A stretch of 64,000 bases of DNA from Perognathus longimembris pacificus (Eukaryota > Chordata > Mammalia > Rodentia > Heteromyidae): positions 36,388,786 to 36,452,785 of the forward strand of contig NC_063176.1 in assembly GCF_023159225.1 (NCBI RefSeq). The letters are read 5' to 3'. Of the stretch, positions 1 to 10,054 are shown piece after piece. Below the pieces are notes generated by a model. The model was given only the letters and a program-made list of their open reading frames with translations, ran no database searches and was not told the DNA's origin. Position 1 is the first letter of the stretch, and each line of letters starts with the position of its first letter. Position numbers and translations under genes: made by a program.

Positions 1-395
1 TTGGAAGCCAGCTGAGCAGGAAAGTCTGAGACCTTTTTTTTTTTTGCTAGTCCTACGGAAGAAGTAGGGCTGTGGCACAAGTGGTACAGAGCTAGCCATG
101 AATAAAAAGCTAAGGGGGCTGGGAATATGGCCTAGTGGCAAGAGTGCTTGCCTCGTATACACGAAGCCATGGGTTCGATTCCACAGCACCACATATACAG
201 AAAACCGCCAGAAGTGATGCTGTGGCTCAAGTGGCAGAGGGCTAGCCTTGAGCAAAAAGAAGCCAGGGACAGTGCTCAGGCAGAGTCCAAGCTCCAGGAC
301 TGCCCCGCCCCCCCCCCCCCCCCCCCCCCGCCAAAAAAAAAGCTAAGGGATACCTAGGCCTCAAATTCAAGCCTTCGTACCAGCACCAAGAAAAT
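1..395 (+). mobile_element. SINE-B interrupted by a SINE-A
   Basis: A degraded SINE-B (AGCCAGCTGAGCAGGAAAG at 7, right monomer at 68-115) resumes at about 345-395. The SINE-A between them (about 118-333) is flanked by AAAAAGCTAAGGG copies. Confidence 0.75.
308..329 (+). repeat. (C)22 homopolymer in a SINE-A tail
   Basis: 22 consecutive C's replace the usual CCCCAGGACTGGC end of the SINE right monomer. This is likely replication slippage at CCCC. Confidence 0.95.
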
Positions 396-739
396 CTATG
401 TATGTATGTGTGTATATATACACACATATACACATGATGAATATATAATATACATAATTTATATGCACTACAAAATCATATTACTACTACTACTTTCAGT
501 ATAATGGTTACTTCAAAGGAAGAACGGATTAGGAAAAAAGTGGCAGAGTCCCACCTGCACGTGGTTTATTTCACTAGGTAAACAGGGTCAACTAGTATGA
601 CAATGTTAAAATCTTCTGTTTCTTTAAAACAAACCACCTTTAAATATAACAAACTCATAACTCAAGTAATTATAACCCCTCTGTACATCATCTCTATAAC
701 AATAAAGTGAATTAACTTTAAAAATCAAAATAATGAATA

Positions 740-1195
740 GAAGACAGGCAGAGATTGATCGTGCCTGTAATACTAACTACTCAGGAGGCTGAGATCTGAG
801 GATAGTATTTAAAGCCAAACAAGTAGATAAGCTAAGAGATTCTTTTTTTTTTTTTTTGCCAGTCCTGGGGCTTGAACTCAGGCATGAGCACTGTCCTTGG
901 CTTCATTTTGCTCAAGGCTGGCACTCTACCACTTGAGCCATAGCACCATTTCTGGCCTTTTCTATATATGTGGTGCTGAGGAATCGAACCTAGGCTTTCA
1001 TGTATGCACTTTACCACTAGGCCATATTCGTAGACCCAGCCTCATGCCAAGAGATTCGTTATCTCCAATTAACTACAAAAAAGCCAGAAATGGGACAGTG
1101 GCTCAAAGCAGTAAAGCTCTAGCCTTGAGCCTAAGCTCAGGGACAGTACAAGTTCAACCTCCAGAACTGGCACCCAGGGAAAAAAAAAAAAAAAA
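740..1195 (+). mobile_element. SINE-B interrupted by a reverse SINE-A
   Basis: Left monomer at 740-841 and right monomer at 1045-1195. A reverse SINE-A lies between, about 842-1048, with AAGAGATTC on both sides. Confidence 0.82.
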
Positions 1196-1335
1196 GTATA
1201 GACATGCCCACACACATATTAAGTTCAGTAAACCTTTGTATTTAATTGTTAATTTAATTATATAATGTTTAAACTAGCATTAAATTAGGTTGTGTGCAAA
1301 TTTTTTAATCATTAATACAAACAAGACTCAATTTT

Positions 1336-1590
1336 CTTTTCTTTTTGGTGCCAGTCCTGGGGCTTGAACTCAGGGCCTAAGTGTTGGCCCTGAGCTTTTG
1401 TGCTCAAGGCTAATGTTCTACCACTTTGAGCCACAGCTCCATTTCTGGCTTTTTGGTGGCTAATGGGTAATAAAAGTCTCAATCATGGACTTTCCTGACC
1501 CTGGCTGGCTTCTAACCATGATCCTCAGATCTCAGCCTTCTGAGTAGTAAGATTACAGGTTTGAACTATTGATATACGGCCTTCAATTAT
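1336..1590 (-). mobile_element. SINE-B
   Basis: Reverse orientation, near full length: right monomer first (GCCAGTCCTGGGGCTTGAAC), then TCAGATCTCAGCC of the B1-like left monomer. Confidence 0.8.
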
Positions 1591-1603
1591 TTTTTGTTTG
1601 TTT

Positions 1604-1700
1604 TTTGGTCATGGGGCTTGAACTCTGGGCCTAGGCACTGTCTCTGATCTCTTCATCTCAAGGCTGGCACTCTACCACTAGAGCCACAGCACCATTTCAG
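1604..1700 (-). mobile_element. SINE right-monomer fragment
   Basis: Only CATGGGGCTTGAACTC through GAGCCACAGCACC is present. Confidence 0.7.
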
Positions 1701-1728
1701 TTATTTTTAAATAATTAAAGTATGCCTA

Positions 1729-1930
1729 GGGCTGGGGATATGGCCTAGTGGCAAGAGTGCCTGCCTCATATACATGAGGTTCGATTCCCCAGCACCACAT
1801 ATACAGAAAATGGCCAGAAGTGGTGCTGTGGCTCAAGTGGCAGAGTGCTAGCCTTGAGCAAAAAGAAGCCAGGGACAGTGCTCAGGCCCTGAGTCCAAGC
1901 CCCAGGACTGGCAAAAAAAAAAAAAAAAAA
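1729..1930 (+). mobile_element. SINE-A
   Basis: Full dimer with A tail, bounded by AAAGTATGCCTA at 1717-1728 and 1928-1939. Confidence 0.9.
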
Positions 1931-2087
1931 GTATGCCTATCCTTTCCAAGTCCTGAGAAACATTTAACACATTTGCAGGCCTATATCTGAGTTCCAAAGC
2001 TGTATGTTTGTAGATAATTCTCTGAATGACAAGTATCTAATAAATAGGAACTTTAATTCAAATACCTGTTAGGAATTACTCAGGTCG

Positions 2088-2300
2088 GGGCTGGGAATAT
2101 GGCCTAGTGGCAAAGTGCTTGCCTCATATACATGAAGCTCTAGGTTCAATTTCCCAGCACCACATATATAGAAAATGGCCAGAAGTTGCGCTGTGGCTCA
2201 AGTGGCAGAGTGCTAGCCTTGAGCAAAAAGAAGCCAGGGACGACAGTGCACAGGCCCTCAGTCCAAGCCCCAGGACCGGCAAAACAACAACAACAAAATA
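2088..2300 (+). mobile_element. SINE-A
   Basis: GGGGCTGGGAATATGGCCTA head, right monomer and an (AAC)n tail. Confidence 0.85.
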
Positions 2301-2362
2301 GCATTAACAGCTGGATTCAGTGGGTCACACCTGTAAATCCAGCTACCTGAGAGATCAAGATT

Positions 2363-2926
2363 GTTGGGATTGTTAGCATTTCCCCCACCCTAGGTCCTCA
2401 GCTCCTCCCATTAGTTCCCAGATCCACCCAAACCTAAACTCCTAGCCCTAGAACTATAATGGGCCACTCCTACTCACCATTAAGACCTACCTACTTCCCC
2501 TTTAGCTCCAGAGATGCTACCACTTGGATAAGGTGTAGCCACCCTCTCCCGTGGGAGATATGGCCCCACCAATAAACCTCTTTATAAACCCTCTTCTCCT
2601 GAGGAAGCAGGAGGATTCTATTGTTGTCATTATGTTTAATGTACTAGGTGAACTTTCTTTGGCATAACCCATGTAGGGGTATATGATTTTGGTACGCTGG
2701 ATATTGTATATGCTTACCTGAACTAGGGAAGGGAAAGAAAAACGAGGGAGGGTGTAATAAATGACAAGAAATGTACTTACTGCCTTACTAGGTAACTGTA
2801 CCCCCTCTGTACATCACCGTGTCAATAAAATTTAATTAAAAATAAATAAATAAAGCTCCTGTCTGTGACTATCTCTGCATGGTTCCCTGGGATGGCTGGG
2901 ACATATCCTTTCAGGGATCAACAATG
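2363..2926 (+). mobile_element. Possible solo LTR split by an L1 3' end
   Basis: The block starts TGTTGGG, has a polyadenylation signal region (CCAATAAACC at about 2568) and TATAAA, and resumes after the L1 fragment to end GATCAACA, giving TG...CA ends. I did not find convincing target-site duplications, so the element and its limits are tentative. Confidence 0.4.
2598..2856 (+). mobile_element. LINE-1 3' end fragment
   Basis: Shares the AGCAGGAGGATT...GATATTGTATATGCTTACC...TGTAACTGTACCCCCTCTG order with the copy at 49.3-49.6 kb and ends CAATAAAATTTAATT plus an (AAAT)n tail. Its end resembles the 3' UTR of the L1 at 17-18 kb. It appears inserted in an LTR-like element. Confidence 0.75.
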
Positions 2927-3018
2927 TCCTGGGCAGAAAAGAGCTGGGCTCAGAGATATTTTTCTGACTATACTAAGAAGCCTAACATTAGTAGTAATAG
3001 ACTCCATCTCAAAAATAA

Positions 3019-3345
3019 ATGAGGAAAGCCAGACACTGATTAATGCCTAGAATCCTAGCTACCTTAGGGGGCTGAGATCTGAGAATCCCAGTTCAAAGCA
3101 AGCTTATATAGATATATCTGCAATTCTTACCTCCAATTAGCCACTAAAAAGCCCAGAAGTGGAGGTGTGGCTCAAGTGGTAAAGGGCCAGCCTTGGAAAA
3201 GAGCTGAGGCTGATTTCAAGGCCCATATCAGCATAAAAAAAAATAGACAAGTACATGCAGCTGGAACCATGTTTCAAACACTAGAGTGCCAACCTAGCAA
3301 AGTTAGAAGCTAAGTTCAAACCCCAGTGCTGCCAAAAAAACAAGT
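3019..3345 (+). mobile_element. SINE-B followed by an ID-like monomer
   Basis: Diverged SINE-B to about 3243, then a tRNA-like unit (about 3258-3335) ending AAACCCCAGTGCTGCC plus A's. Confidence 0.65.
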
Positions 3346-3455
3346 TTAAATTTAAAGAAACATGAGCCGCACTACAGATCCCTCAATAAACTGCAAATAA
3401 TATAATCTACTGATACAACTGAGTCTGCTAGAAGTAGCAGTGAAAAAATTATTGG

Positions 3456-3633
3456 TGGGCTGGGAATGTGGCTTAGTGGTAGTGTTTACCTAGCCCTGGG
3501 TTCGACTCCTCAGTACCATAGAAGCAGAGAAAGCAGGAAATGCCGCTGTGGCTCAAGTGGTAGTGCTAACCTTGAGCAAAAAGCAGCTCAGGGACAGCGC
3601 CCAGGCCCAGAGTTCAATTCCCAGGACTGGCCA

Positions 3634-3664
<31 letters not shown>

Positions 3665-3672
3665 TATATCTA
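3456..3672 (+). mobile_element. SINE-A with AT/CA microsatellite tail
   Basis: ID head GGGCTGGGAATGTGGCTTAG, slightly shortened, right monomer, then (TA)n(CA)n. Confidence 0.82.
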
Positions 3673-3805
3673 CATAGGTGGTAATAAAGCTATTATTGGT
3701 TTGTGTTTGTTTATGACAAAACTACACTATCTCCCTTTTCTAAGTTTTTTTCACAACTTAACTTTGCTGGAAATTGTTTACTCCAAACTTATAAAGCTTA
3801 CTTAT

Positions 3806-4000
3806 TTTTTTCTTTGCCAGTCCAGGGGCTTAACTCAGGGCCTGAGCACTGTCCTTGGCTTCTTTTTGCTCAAGGCTAGAACTCTACCACTTGAGCCACA
3901 GCAACACTTTTAGCTTTTTCTGTTTATGTGGTGCTGAGGAATTGACTGAGGGCTTGCATGCTAGACAAGTACTCTACTGCTAAGCCACATCTCTAGCCCA
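3806..4000 (-). mobile_element. SINE-A
   Basis: Reverse dimer from TTTGCCAGTCCAGGGGCTT to CATCTCTAGCCC. Confidence 0.83.
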
Positions 4001-5766
4001 GGAATTATGTGTTAAAGAACAAAGCTTAAAGAACAGTATTATGATATGTATTTCGGCTGCAAAAGAGAAATTTCTGGTAATCTCAAAAATATTCAAAAAT
4101 AATATATAGTGAAAGTTACCTAACACAAACCGAGCCCATACAGATTGTGAGAGCAGTAAGTTATCACTTTTAAAGAACATTTCAAATCTATTAAGTTTCA
4201 GGCTTGTACAACCTTATAGAAGAGGTGGGTTAGGGTTGGGCTGAAGACAATAGCTGTCATCTTTCATTAGGAAAACACATCAACTATCCTGGAAAATTTT
4301 GCTTATTAAACAAAGTCAAAATCACCTGTTACTATGCATACATAAATATTTGTGCTCTATTTCTGCACTGTACCACAAAAACACAAAGTCATCCTACCAT
4401 TCAGATTTGGCAAATGAACACATACAGAGGTCAGAGTTCATACACATGCTCTGTAAAACGCATCCTTATATGTTAATATAGTCACTAGATCTAACACTTG
4501 CCATTGTTTAATTTTAAATAATTTTCTCAATGTATACTTCGAAAGATAGATAATTATTGTAAACTCAGTGACACAAATATAAATTACATGCTACTAAATT
4601 TATGTCATCACTCATCCTTTAAAATAGTTTCACAAATCTTTACAAACATCAAAGTGCCAACTATAATAAATAGTATGATTTATACTCAATAATGGCATGA
4701 AATTTTTCCAGCGTTATTAATTCAGAGAATATAATCTAGCACTGATGATTTGGACATGAAAAACTGAAGTAATACTTTTGTCATGAAGCCTGCTCAATGA
4801 GAGATAGCTATGTATTTTGGTGAAATCCCTTGTTTTTAACAAGCCAATTTCCGAAGGAACCAAGATAACTATGAAGGACATCATAATGAAGTTTCATAGC
4901 ACCCACCACACAGTCACAGAGACACTGTCTTGGAAGACTGACCTGTTAGTGGTAAACAACACTTTGAAATATATGCTGCTCCTGCAATCCATTACATTCT
5001 CCTAGTTAAAAGTATTTAATATGCCAAAGAACTTGTCTTGGGGTGGGGGGGGGCAGGCATTTGAAAAAAAGGCTTTAAGTTAAATCAAGGGGCCCAGGAA
5101 TTGGGGAGAAAGTGGGATGCTCATATTCGGAATTAATTTCCTACCTCCAGTGGAAATCCCCTCATCTCCCCTCTCCTCCGAAGACAGTACCATTACGTCC
5201 TCCCCGGCCTCCCAGCACCCCACTAAGAGGGAGTAACTTAATGCCCTTCCTTCTCCTTTCATCTGTACCTAAGGCCTCCCGCTCCCTCCCCGAGGCAAGG
5301 ACAGCAGAGGCCTGCCGGGCAATAACCCCGAATACCCTCAAAAGTGAAGGCCCGCGGGCGGCGCGGCTGCGGGGATCCAGTTACCACCTTTCCCCTTCCC
5401 CCATCCCACTTCCCGGGTTTTCTCCGGCCCGGCCTGGGCTCCCTCCCCGCCCCCCTCCCCAGTCTCCCTCCCAGCCCTGGCCTCCTCCACGGGGTTCGCT
5501 CCACACCTCACCTCCCGCTCTCCAGAGCTTCCCCGCCGGCCCACCCGCCCGCGCGACCGCGGATCCCAGGCCCGGGAGGGGAGGGATGGCAGCGGGAGGA
5601 GGGGAGACTGCTGCTTCCCCGCAGACGGAGGCGGTCGGGGCTGGGGCTGGGGCCGGGGCCGGAGCAGGGACCGGGGCGGACCGGGGGCCCCGGGGGCCCG
5701 GGCCGCCGCCAAGGAGGCCCTCCCGCCCGGGGATGCGGTGGGGGTGTCCCGGAGCTCATTCCTGAC

Positions 5767-5829
5767 CTCCTCGCTCTTCAGCACCTCCTTGAACTCCCGC
5801 TTGATTCGCTGCACCGCGATGTTGGCCAT
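5767..5829 (-). CDS. UBE2K: UBE2K coding exon 1 (partial gene)
   Basis: First coding exon of the E2-25K ubiquitin-conjugating enzyme, which builds K48-linked ubiquitin chains in cytosol and nucleus. Reading the minus strand from the ATG at 5829 gives 21 residues, MANIAVQRIKREFKEVLKSE plus a final E, which is the start of the UBC-fold alpha-1 helix and matches the known mammalian N-terminus. The exon ends in GAG GAG directly followed by a GTCAGG donor at 5766-5761. Beyond that point the frame reads into proline/arginine-rich intron sequence. The catalytic cysteine and C-terminal UBA domain lie on later exons beyond the left edge. The exon sits in a CpG island, as expected for a housekeeping gene. 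The next gene, SMIM14, is divergent about 29 kb away. Confidence 0.95.
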
Positions 5830-5960
5830 GTCTCCGCCCGCAGCTGATTCGTACCCGCCTCCTCCGCCACCGCTACGACCACCACCACCGCCGTCGCCGC
5901 CACCTCCTCCTCCACCGCCGCCTCCTCCCTCGGTGATTCAGACCCGAGCACCCGAACGCT
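5830..5960 (-). other. UBE2K: UBE2K 5' untranslated region with GGC/GGA triplet runs
   Basis: Just upstream of the UBE2K ATG the minus strand is a run of glycine-type triplets (GGC, GGA, GGT; seen on the plus strand as CCG/CCT/CCA at about 5860-5930). It lies where the 5' leader should be. The transcription start cannot be fixed from sequence. Proline-rich plus-strand reading frames across it are compositional artefacts. Confidence 0.65.
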
Positions 5961-6021
5961 GCCACTGCCACCCTTTCCGCCGCGCTCTCCTCAGTGTGGA
6001 ATCACCTCCGCGCCCGGCCAC

Positions 6022-6032
6022 CAAAATGGCGC
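6022..6032 (+). promoter_or_regulatory. YY1-like motif (AAAATGGCGCC)
   Basis: AAnATGGC core resembling YY1 promoter sites, immediately beside the NRF1 palindrome. One base differs from the best YY1 consensus (GGC expected after the second GGC core), so this is a weaker call. Confidence 0.4.
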
Positions 6033-6038
6033 CGGGGC

Positions 6039-6050
6039 CGCGCATGCGCA
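6039..6050. promoter_or_regulatory. NRF1-type site CGCGCATGCGCA
   Basis: Exact match to the palindromic NRF1 consensus (YGCGCAYGCGCR), about 210 bp upstream of the UBE2K start codon inside the CpG island. Such sites are common in TATA-less housekeeping promoters. Confidence 0.65.
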
Positions 6051-6409
6051 CGACACCGGCCCGATGGGCGGCGCAGCCGCTCCCGTTGTCGCCCCCTTAC
6101 GCCTCAGCAGCGAGCCCGCGCTGCGCCGCGCCGCGCCACGCCGCGCGCCTCTGCGGGAGCTCGGGCCTCGTGGCTCCGCCCTACTGGCGTCGCGGGCGGC
6201 GAGGGTGTGGCTTCCGCGCCGCCGGGCCTGGCCGCGGCCTCCGCAGCTCCTCCGCCCCTCTCGCCTCCTTCTCTCTGCGCGTGTTACTCCCTTCCCGCTG
6301 GCTTCGGACCCTCGGTCCGCGCCAGTCCTGACGACTTCCCGCCGTCCTCCGCGGCCTGCGCCGCCCGGGCCCGGCCGAACCTCACAGTACTTCATCTCTA
6401 GCCTAGGAA

Positions 6410-6850
6410 AAGCCACCCCCCCCCCGAGCTCCGACCTGCCAGTCGGCGGTGGGTATGGCCCCAGGAAAGGCACTACGGCTTCCCTTTGTTCTTGGAACCG
6501 TTACTATGCAGCTCTTATTCGGTCATCGCCGGTGTTACATACTGTTGAGGATAATAAGGAATGGAGGGGGTCACACCAGGTGGACTTGAGACAGGTGTTC
6601 CGTGGAGAGGCCTGTGTGGGTTTGGGAGGCAGATGTTGATCCTGTCAGAGGTTTGGGAGGCAGATGTGGGCCCTGTGGTGGGTTTCTAAGGCACATGTTG
6701 ATCTTTAACCTAGTTACATCATTAATCCAGAGTTTTGCAACGAAAAGCCTGAGTGTTCAAACTCGACTGTTCATCAGAATTCCTGGAGAGTTTATTAAAC
6801 GGATTGTTGGGCTCCTTGCCTAGGGTAGTGAGGGCTTAAAAAACTCACAG
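6410..6850. other. Upstream flank of the UBE2K island, no gene seen
   Basis: GC content falls off. Two diverged GTTTGGGAGGCAGATGTTG-type units repeat at about 6618-6675. No exon or known repeat recognised. Confidence 0.5.
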
Positions 6851-6852
6851 CT

Positions 6853-7075
6853 GCCAGGCGCCGGTGGCTCACGCCTGTAATCCTAGCTACTCAGGAGGCT
6901 GAGATCTGAGGATCCCGGTTCAAAGCCAGGCCCGGCCGTTAAGGCCTTGAGATTCATCTCCAAGTAACCCCCAGAAAACCGTAAGTGGCGCTATGGCCCA
7001 AGTGGTGGAGCGCTAGACTTCAGGGGCAGGGCTCAGGCCCAGAGTTCAAGCTCCACAACCTACAAAAAACCAAAC
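6853..7075 (+). mobile_element. SINE-B, well preserved head
   Basis: Begins GCCAGGCGCCGGTGGCTCAC, the cleanest left monomer in the window. The right monomer is slightly deleted. A G-rich run follows at 7109-7145. Confidence 0.85.
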
Positions 7076-7349
7076 CAAAAAAAACCTCACAGCTGCTTGG
7101 GGTGATTGGGGGGGGGGGGGGAGGAGAGGGGGAGAGGGGGAGGGAGGTTGTGGTTCTAAAGGCACACCAAATTCAGGCCTGTGAAATTTTGCCTACAATA
7201 GAGTAAAAATTCAAGAAATTTTAAGTTTCTTGGGGAACTGGTTCACGAAGGATGGGCCTTACATTTACAAACCTAGGGCCTAAAATGTGCTCAGTGCTAC
7301 TAAGCGCTAAATATTTGGCAGTGAGTAAATAAAATACATTAAAATTTCT

Positions 7350-7795
7350 TTTTTTCCTCTGCCCTGGGGCTTGAACTCTGAGCCTGGTCACTGCCCTGGG
7401 CTCCTTTTGCTCTAGGGCAGCACTCTACCACTTGAGCCACAGGGCCACTTCCACCTTTTCCTGTGATTAATTGGAAATAAGAGCCTCACTCTTTTCTTAC
7501 CCAAGCTGACTTTGTTTTGTTTTTTGCCAGCCCTGGGGCTTGAACTCAGGGCCTGAGCACTGTCCCTGACTTCTTTTTGCTCAAGGCCAGCACTCTACCA
7601 CTTGAGCCACAGCCCCACCTCTGGCTTTTTCTATATATGTGGTGCTGAAGAATCGAACCCAGGGCTTCATGTATACCAGTTGAGCACTTTACCACTAGGC
7701 CATATTCCCAGCCCCCCAAGCTGGCTTTGAAACACCTCAGATCTCAGCCTCTTGAGTAGCTAGGATTACAGGCAGGAGCCACTGATTTCTAGTTT
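7350..7795 (-). mobile_element. SINE-B interrupted by a SINE-A
   Basis: Reverse SINE-B at 7350-7515 and 7717-7795. A reverse SINE-A lies between at about 7519-7716, flanked by CCAAGCTG(A/G)CTTTG. Confidence 0.85.
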
Positions 7796-7887
7796 GTACT
7801 TCAATTATTAGAACTTGGAATAATTAATAAAAGGATGTTATTTCCTCCACCTAACTCAGTAAAATATCCTGTTATAAAAGAGATCAC

Positions 7888-8082
7888 AGCTGGGTGGGAA
7901 CAGTGCATACATTCTAGCTATCAGGGGGCTGAGATCTGAGGATCAAGGCTCAAAGCCAGCTGTGACAGGAAAGCCCCTAAGACTAATCTCCAATTAACCA
8001 CCAGAAAACTGCAAGTAGAGCATGGGCTTAAAGTGAGCAAGAGCTCAGTAACAGCATCCATGCCCATGACTGGCAAAAAAAA
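7888..8082 (+). mobile_element. SINE-B
   Basis: CAGCTGGGTGGGAACAGTGC head to GACTGGCA and A tail. Confidence 0.75.
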
Positions 8083-8087
8083 AAAGT

Positions 8088-8128
<41 letters not shown>

Positions 8129-8130
8129 GT
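8083..8130 (+). repeat. (AT)n microsatellite after SINE-B
   Basis: Nearly pure AT dinucleotides with two interruptions (ATAC, ATGT), grown from a SINE A-tail. Confidence 0.9.
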
Positions 8131-8139
8131 CTCTCTGTT

Positions 8140-8311
8140 TAACATCTGCAATCCTAGCTTACTCAGGAAGCTGAGATCTTAGGATCACAGTTTGTATTTG
8201 TCAGTAGTATCTCCAATTAACCACCAAAAAATCCAGAAGTTGAGCTATTGCTTAAGTGGTAGAGCACTAGCCTTGAGGACAGTGCCTAGGTTCTAAGTTC
8301 AAGCCCAGAAC

Positions 8312-8313
<2 letters not shown>
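8140..8313 (+). mobile_element. SINE-B
   Basis: Left monomer missing its first bases. Right monomer ends CAAGCCCAGAACC, then CA repeats. Confidence 0.75.

Positions 8314-8348
<35 letters not shown>
8314..8348 (+). repeat. (CA)n microsatellite after SINE-B
   Basis: About 17 CA units directly at the end of a SINE right monomer. Confidence 0.9.
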
Positions 8349-8350
<2 letters not shown>

Positions 8351-8452
8351 CACAAACTGTGCCTGGAATCCCAGCACTCAAGACTGAAGCAAGAAGATGG
8401 GAACTTCCAAGCCAATCTGGGCTATAGAATAAGATCCTATTTCTCATAAATG
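8349..8452 (+). mobile_element. B1-like SINE fragment
   Basis: TGCCTGGAATCCCAGCACTC...CCAATCTGGGCTATAGAATAAG follows 7SL-derived B1 order. Confidence 0.6.
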
Positions 8453-8560
8453 AATAACATTCAAAAATACACAGTTTTAGCAAAAGTACTAAAACCTCCA
8501 CTGGAAGTGAATCATTTAGTGGAGATGTGTAAAAAGATTTTTTTTCTTTTTCCTTTTTTG

Positions 8561-8880
8561 TTATTGTAAAGATATACAGAGGGGCTGGAAATGCAACGTA
8601 TTGGTAGAGTGCTTTCCTAGCATGAATGCCTGGGTTCAATTCTTCAATAGCACATAAACAGAAAAAAACCAGAAATAGTGCTGTGGGTAAAGTGGTAGAG
8701 TGCTAGCTAGCCTTGAGCAAAAGCAGCTCAGGGGCAGTGCCCAGGCCCTAATTGAAAAAGCCCCTGGATTGGAAAAAAAAAAAAAAAAAGATAAAAAAGG
8801 GGTTACAGTTACATAAGTCAGGTAATGAGCACATTTCTTTTTGGACAATGTCACCTCTTCCCTCACTCTCTTCCAATTAG
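8561..8880 (-). mobile_element. LINE-1 3' end fragment, interrupted by a SINE-A
   Basis: TTATTGTAAAGATATACAGAGGGG (read on the plus strand) and then, after a SINE, GGGGTTACAGTTACATAAG...CTCTTCC are the reverse complement of the L1 3' UTR seen at 49.5 kb. Confidence 0.7.
8584..8790 (+). mobile_element. SINE-A inside an L1 3' end
   Basis: Diverged ID head, right monomer and an A18 tail. L1 sequence continues on both sides. Confidence 0.78.
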
Positions 8881-8899
8881 AGATATTTTTAAGAGGGTT

Positions 8900-8990
8900 T
8901 TAAAAAGGCTAGCTGAGGCTAACCTCAAACTCACTGTATCGCTTGCTCTGCCTCCTAAACACTGGAATTACATGTATATACCACCACTTC
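8900..8990 (-). mobile_element. Diverged B1-like fragment
   Basis: GGCTAACCTCAAACTCACTG...CTGCCTCCTAAACACTGGAATTAC resembles a reverse B1. Confidence 0.5.
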
Positions 8991-9340
8991 AAGGCTCAAA
9001 AGGGAGATTATTGAACTCCTGCCCCAGAAATCAAGAAAGAATTACTTTTATTCCGATTTTCTCTCATACCACTTCTCTTACCTAGTTTTGGCTTCCTCAT
9101 CTGTAAAATAAGCAAGTTGGATTAGATCACTTTTTCAAGTTTTAAAAATTGAGAATTCTAAAGCATTTTAAAACGTTTCCTTAAGTGGACCTTAAGTAAA
9201 ACCCTTCTAGCAGAGCCCCCTAGTGGTCCTAAAAGAACTCAGCTATATTTATTGCACATAGGCCACTTTACAATGAATTCCTGACATAATGTAATTATAT
9301 ATGTGTTAGTACATTAAAAAAAAAACACACACACACACGA

Positions 9341-9560
9341 GGGCTGGGAATATGGCCTAGTGGCAAGAGTGCTTGCCTCGGATACGTGAAGCCCTGGGTT
9401 CGATTCCTCAACACCACATATATAGAAAACGGCCAGAAGTGGCGCTGTGGCTTAAGTGGCAGAGTGCTAGCCTTGAGCAAAAAGAAGCCAGGGACAGTGC
9501 TCAGGCCCTGAGTTCATGGCCCAGGACTGGCAAACACACACACGAAAAAAAAAAAAAAAC
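9341..9560 (+). mobile_element. SINE-A
   Basis: Full dimer bounded by CACACACACGA on both sides, with an A tail. Confidence 0.85.
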
Positions 9561-9577
9561 ATCTTGAGCTTTGAAGG

Positions 9578-9776
9578 AATTTTTTTTTTTTCCAGTCCGA
9601 GGTCTTGAATTCAGGATACTGGGCGCTGAGTTCTGCAGCTCAAGGCTAGCGTTCTACCACTTGAGCCACAGCACCACTTCTAGCTTTTTCTGTGTATGTC
9701 GTACTAAGGAAAATAACCCAGGGCTTTCTGCATGCTAGGCAAGCTCTCTACCACTAAGCTACATCCTCAGCCTCTA
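9578..9776 (-). mobile_element. SINE-A, diverged
   Basis: Reverse dimer from TCCAGTCCGAGGTCTTGAA to ACATCCTCAGCC. Confidence 0.75.
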
Positions 9777-9820
9777 AAGGAACTTTTGAAATACATTTAT
9801 CATGATCATTTTATATTAGT

Positions 9821-10024
9821 ATTTTTTTTTTGCCAGTCCTGGGGCTTGAACTCAGGGCCTGAGCACTGTCTCTGCCTTCTTTTTTGCTTAGGGCTAGCAC
9901 TGTACCTCTTGAGCCACAGTGCCACTTCTGGCTTTTTCTGTTTATGTGGTGCTGAGGAATCAAACCCAGGGCTTCATGTATACGAGGAAAGTACTCTACC
10001 ACTAGGCCCCATTCCCAGCCTCCC
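9821..10024 (-). mobile_element. SINE-A
   Basis: Reverse dimer from TTTGCCAGTCCTGGGGCTTG to CATTCCCAGCCTCCC. Confidence 0.85.
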
Positions 10025-10054
10025 GTTTCATATTCTTAGAATTTCAAAGAAACT

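Larger units (their letters stand above)
1..5766 (-). other. UBE2K: UBE2K intron 1 (partial)
   Basis: Sequence between the exon 1 donor at 5766 and the left edge. It contains SINEs, an L1 3' end and an LTR-like element in its first 4 kb. From 4001 to about 5040 it is AT-rich with no repeat or exon that I recognise. A short G-run lies at 5044-5052. Confidence 0.85.
5270..6400. promoter_or_regulatory. CpG-island promoter of UBE2K
   Basis: GC-rich, CpG-dense block spanning UBE2K exon 1 and upstream sequence, standing out sharply from the AT-rich flanks. It has many CCGCCC/GGGCGG-type boxes and no obvious TATA box at the expected place. An NRF1-type palindrome and a YY1-like motif lie 195-220 bp upstream of the ATG. 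Bidirectional activity is possible but no second gene is recognisable on the plus strand. Confidence 0.85.

Noticed and set aside
5112..6639. Several 130-220 codon frames across the UBE2K CpG island
   Set aside because: GC-rich DNA lacks stop codons by chance. Only the 63 bp exon on the minus strand has a recognised product and splice donor; overlapping frames are Pro/Arg/Ala-rich artefacts.
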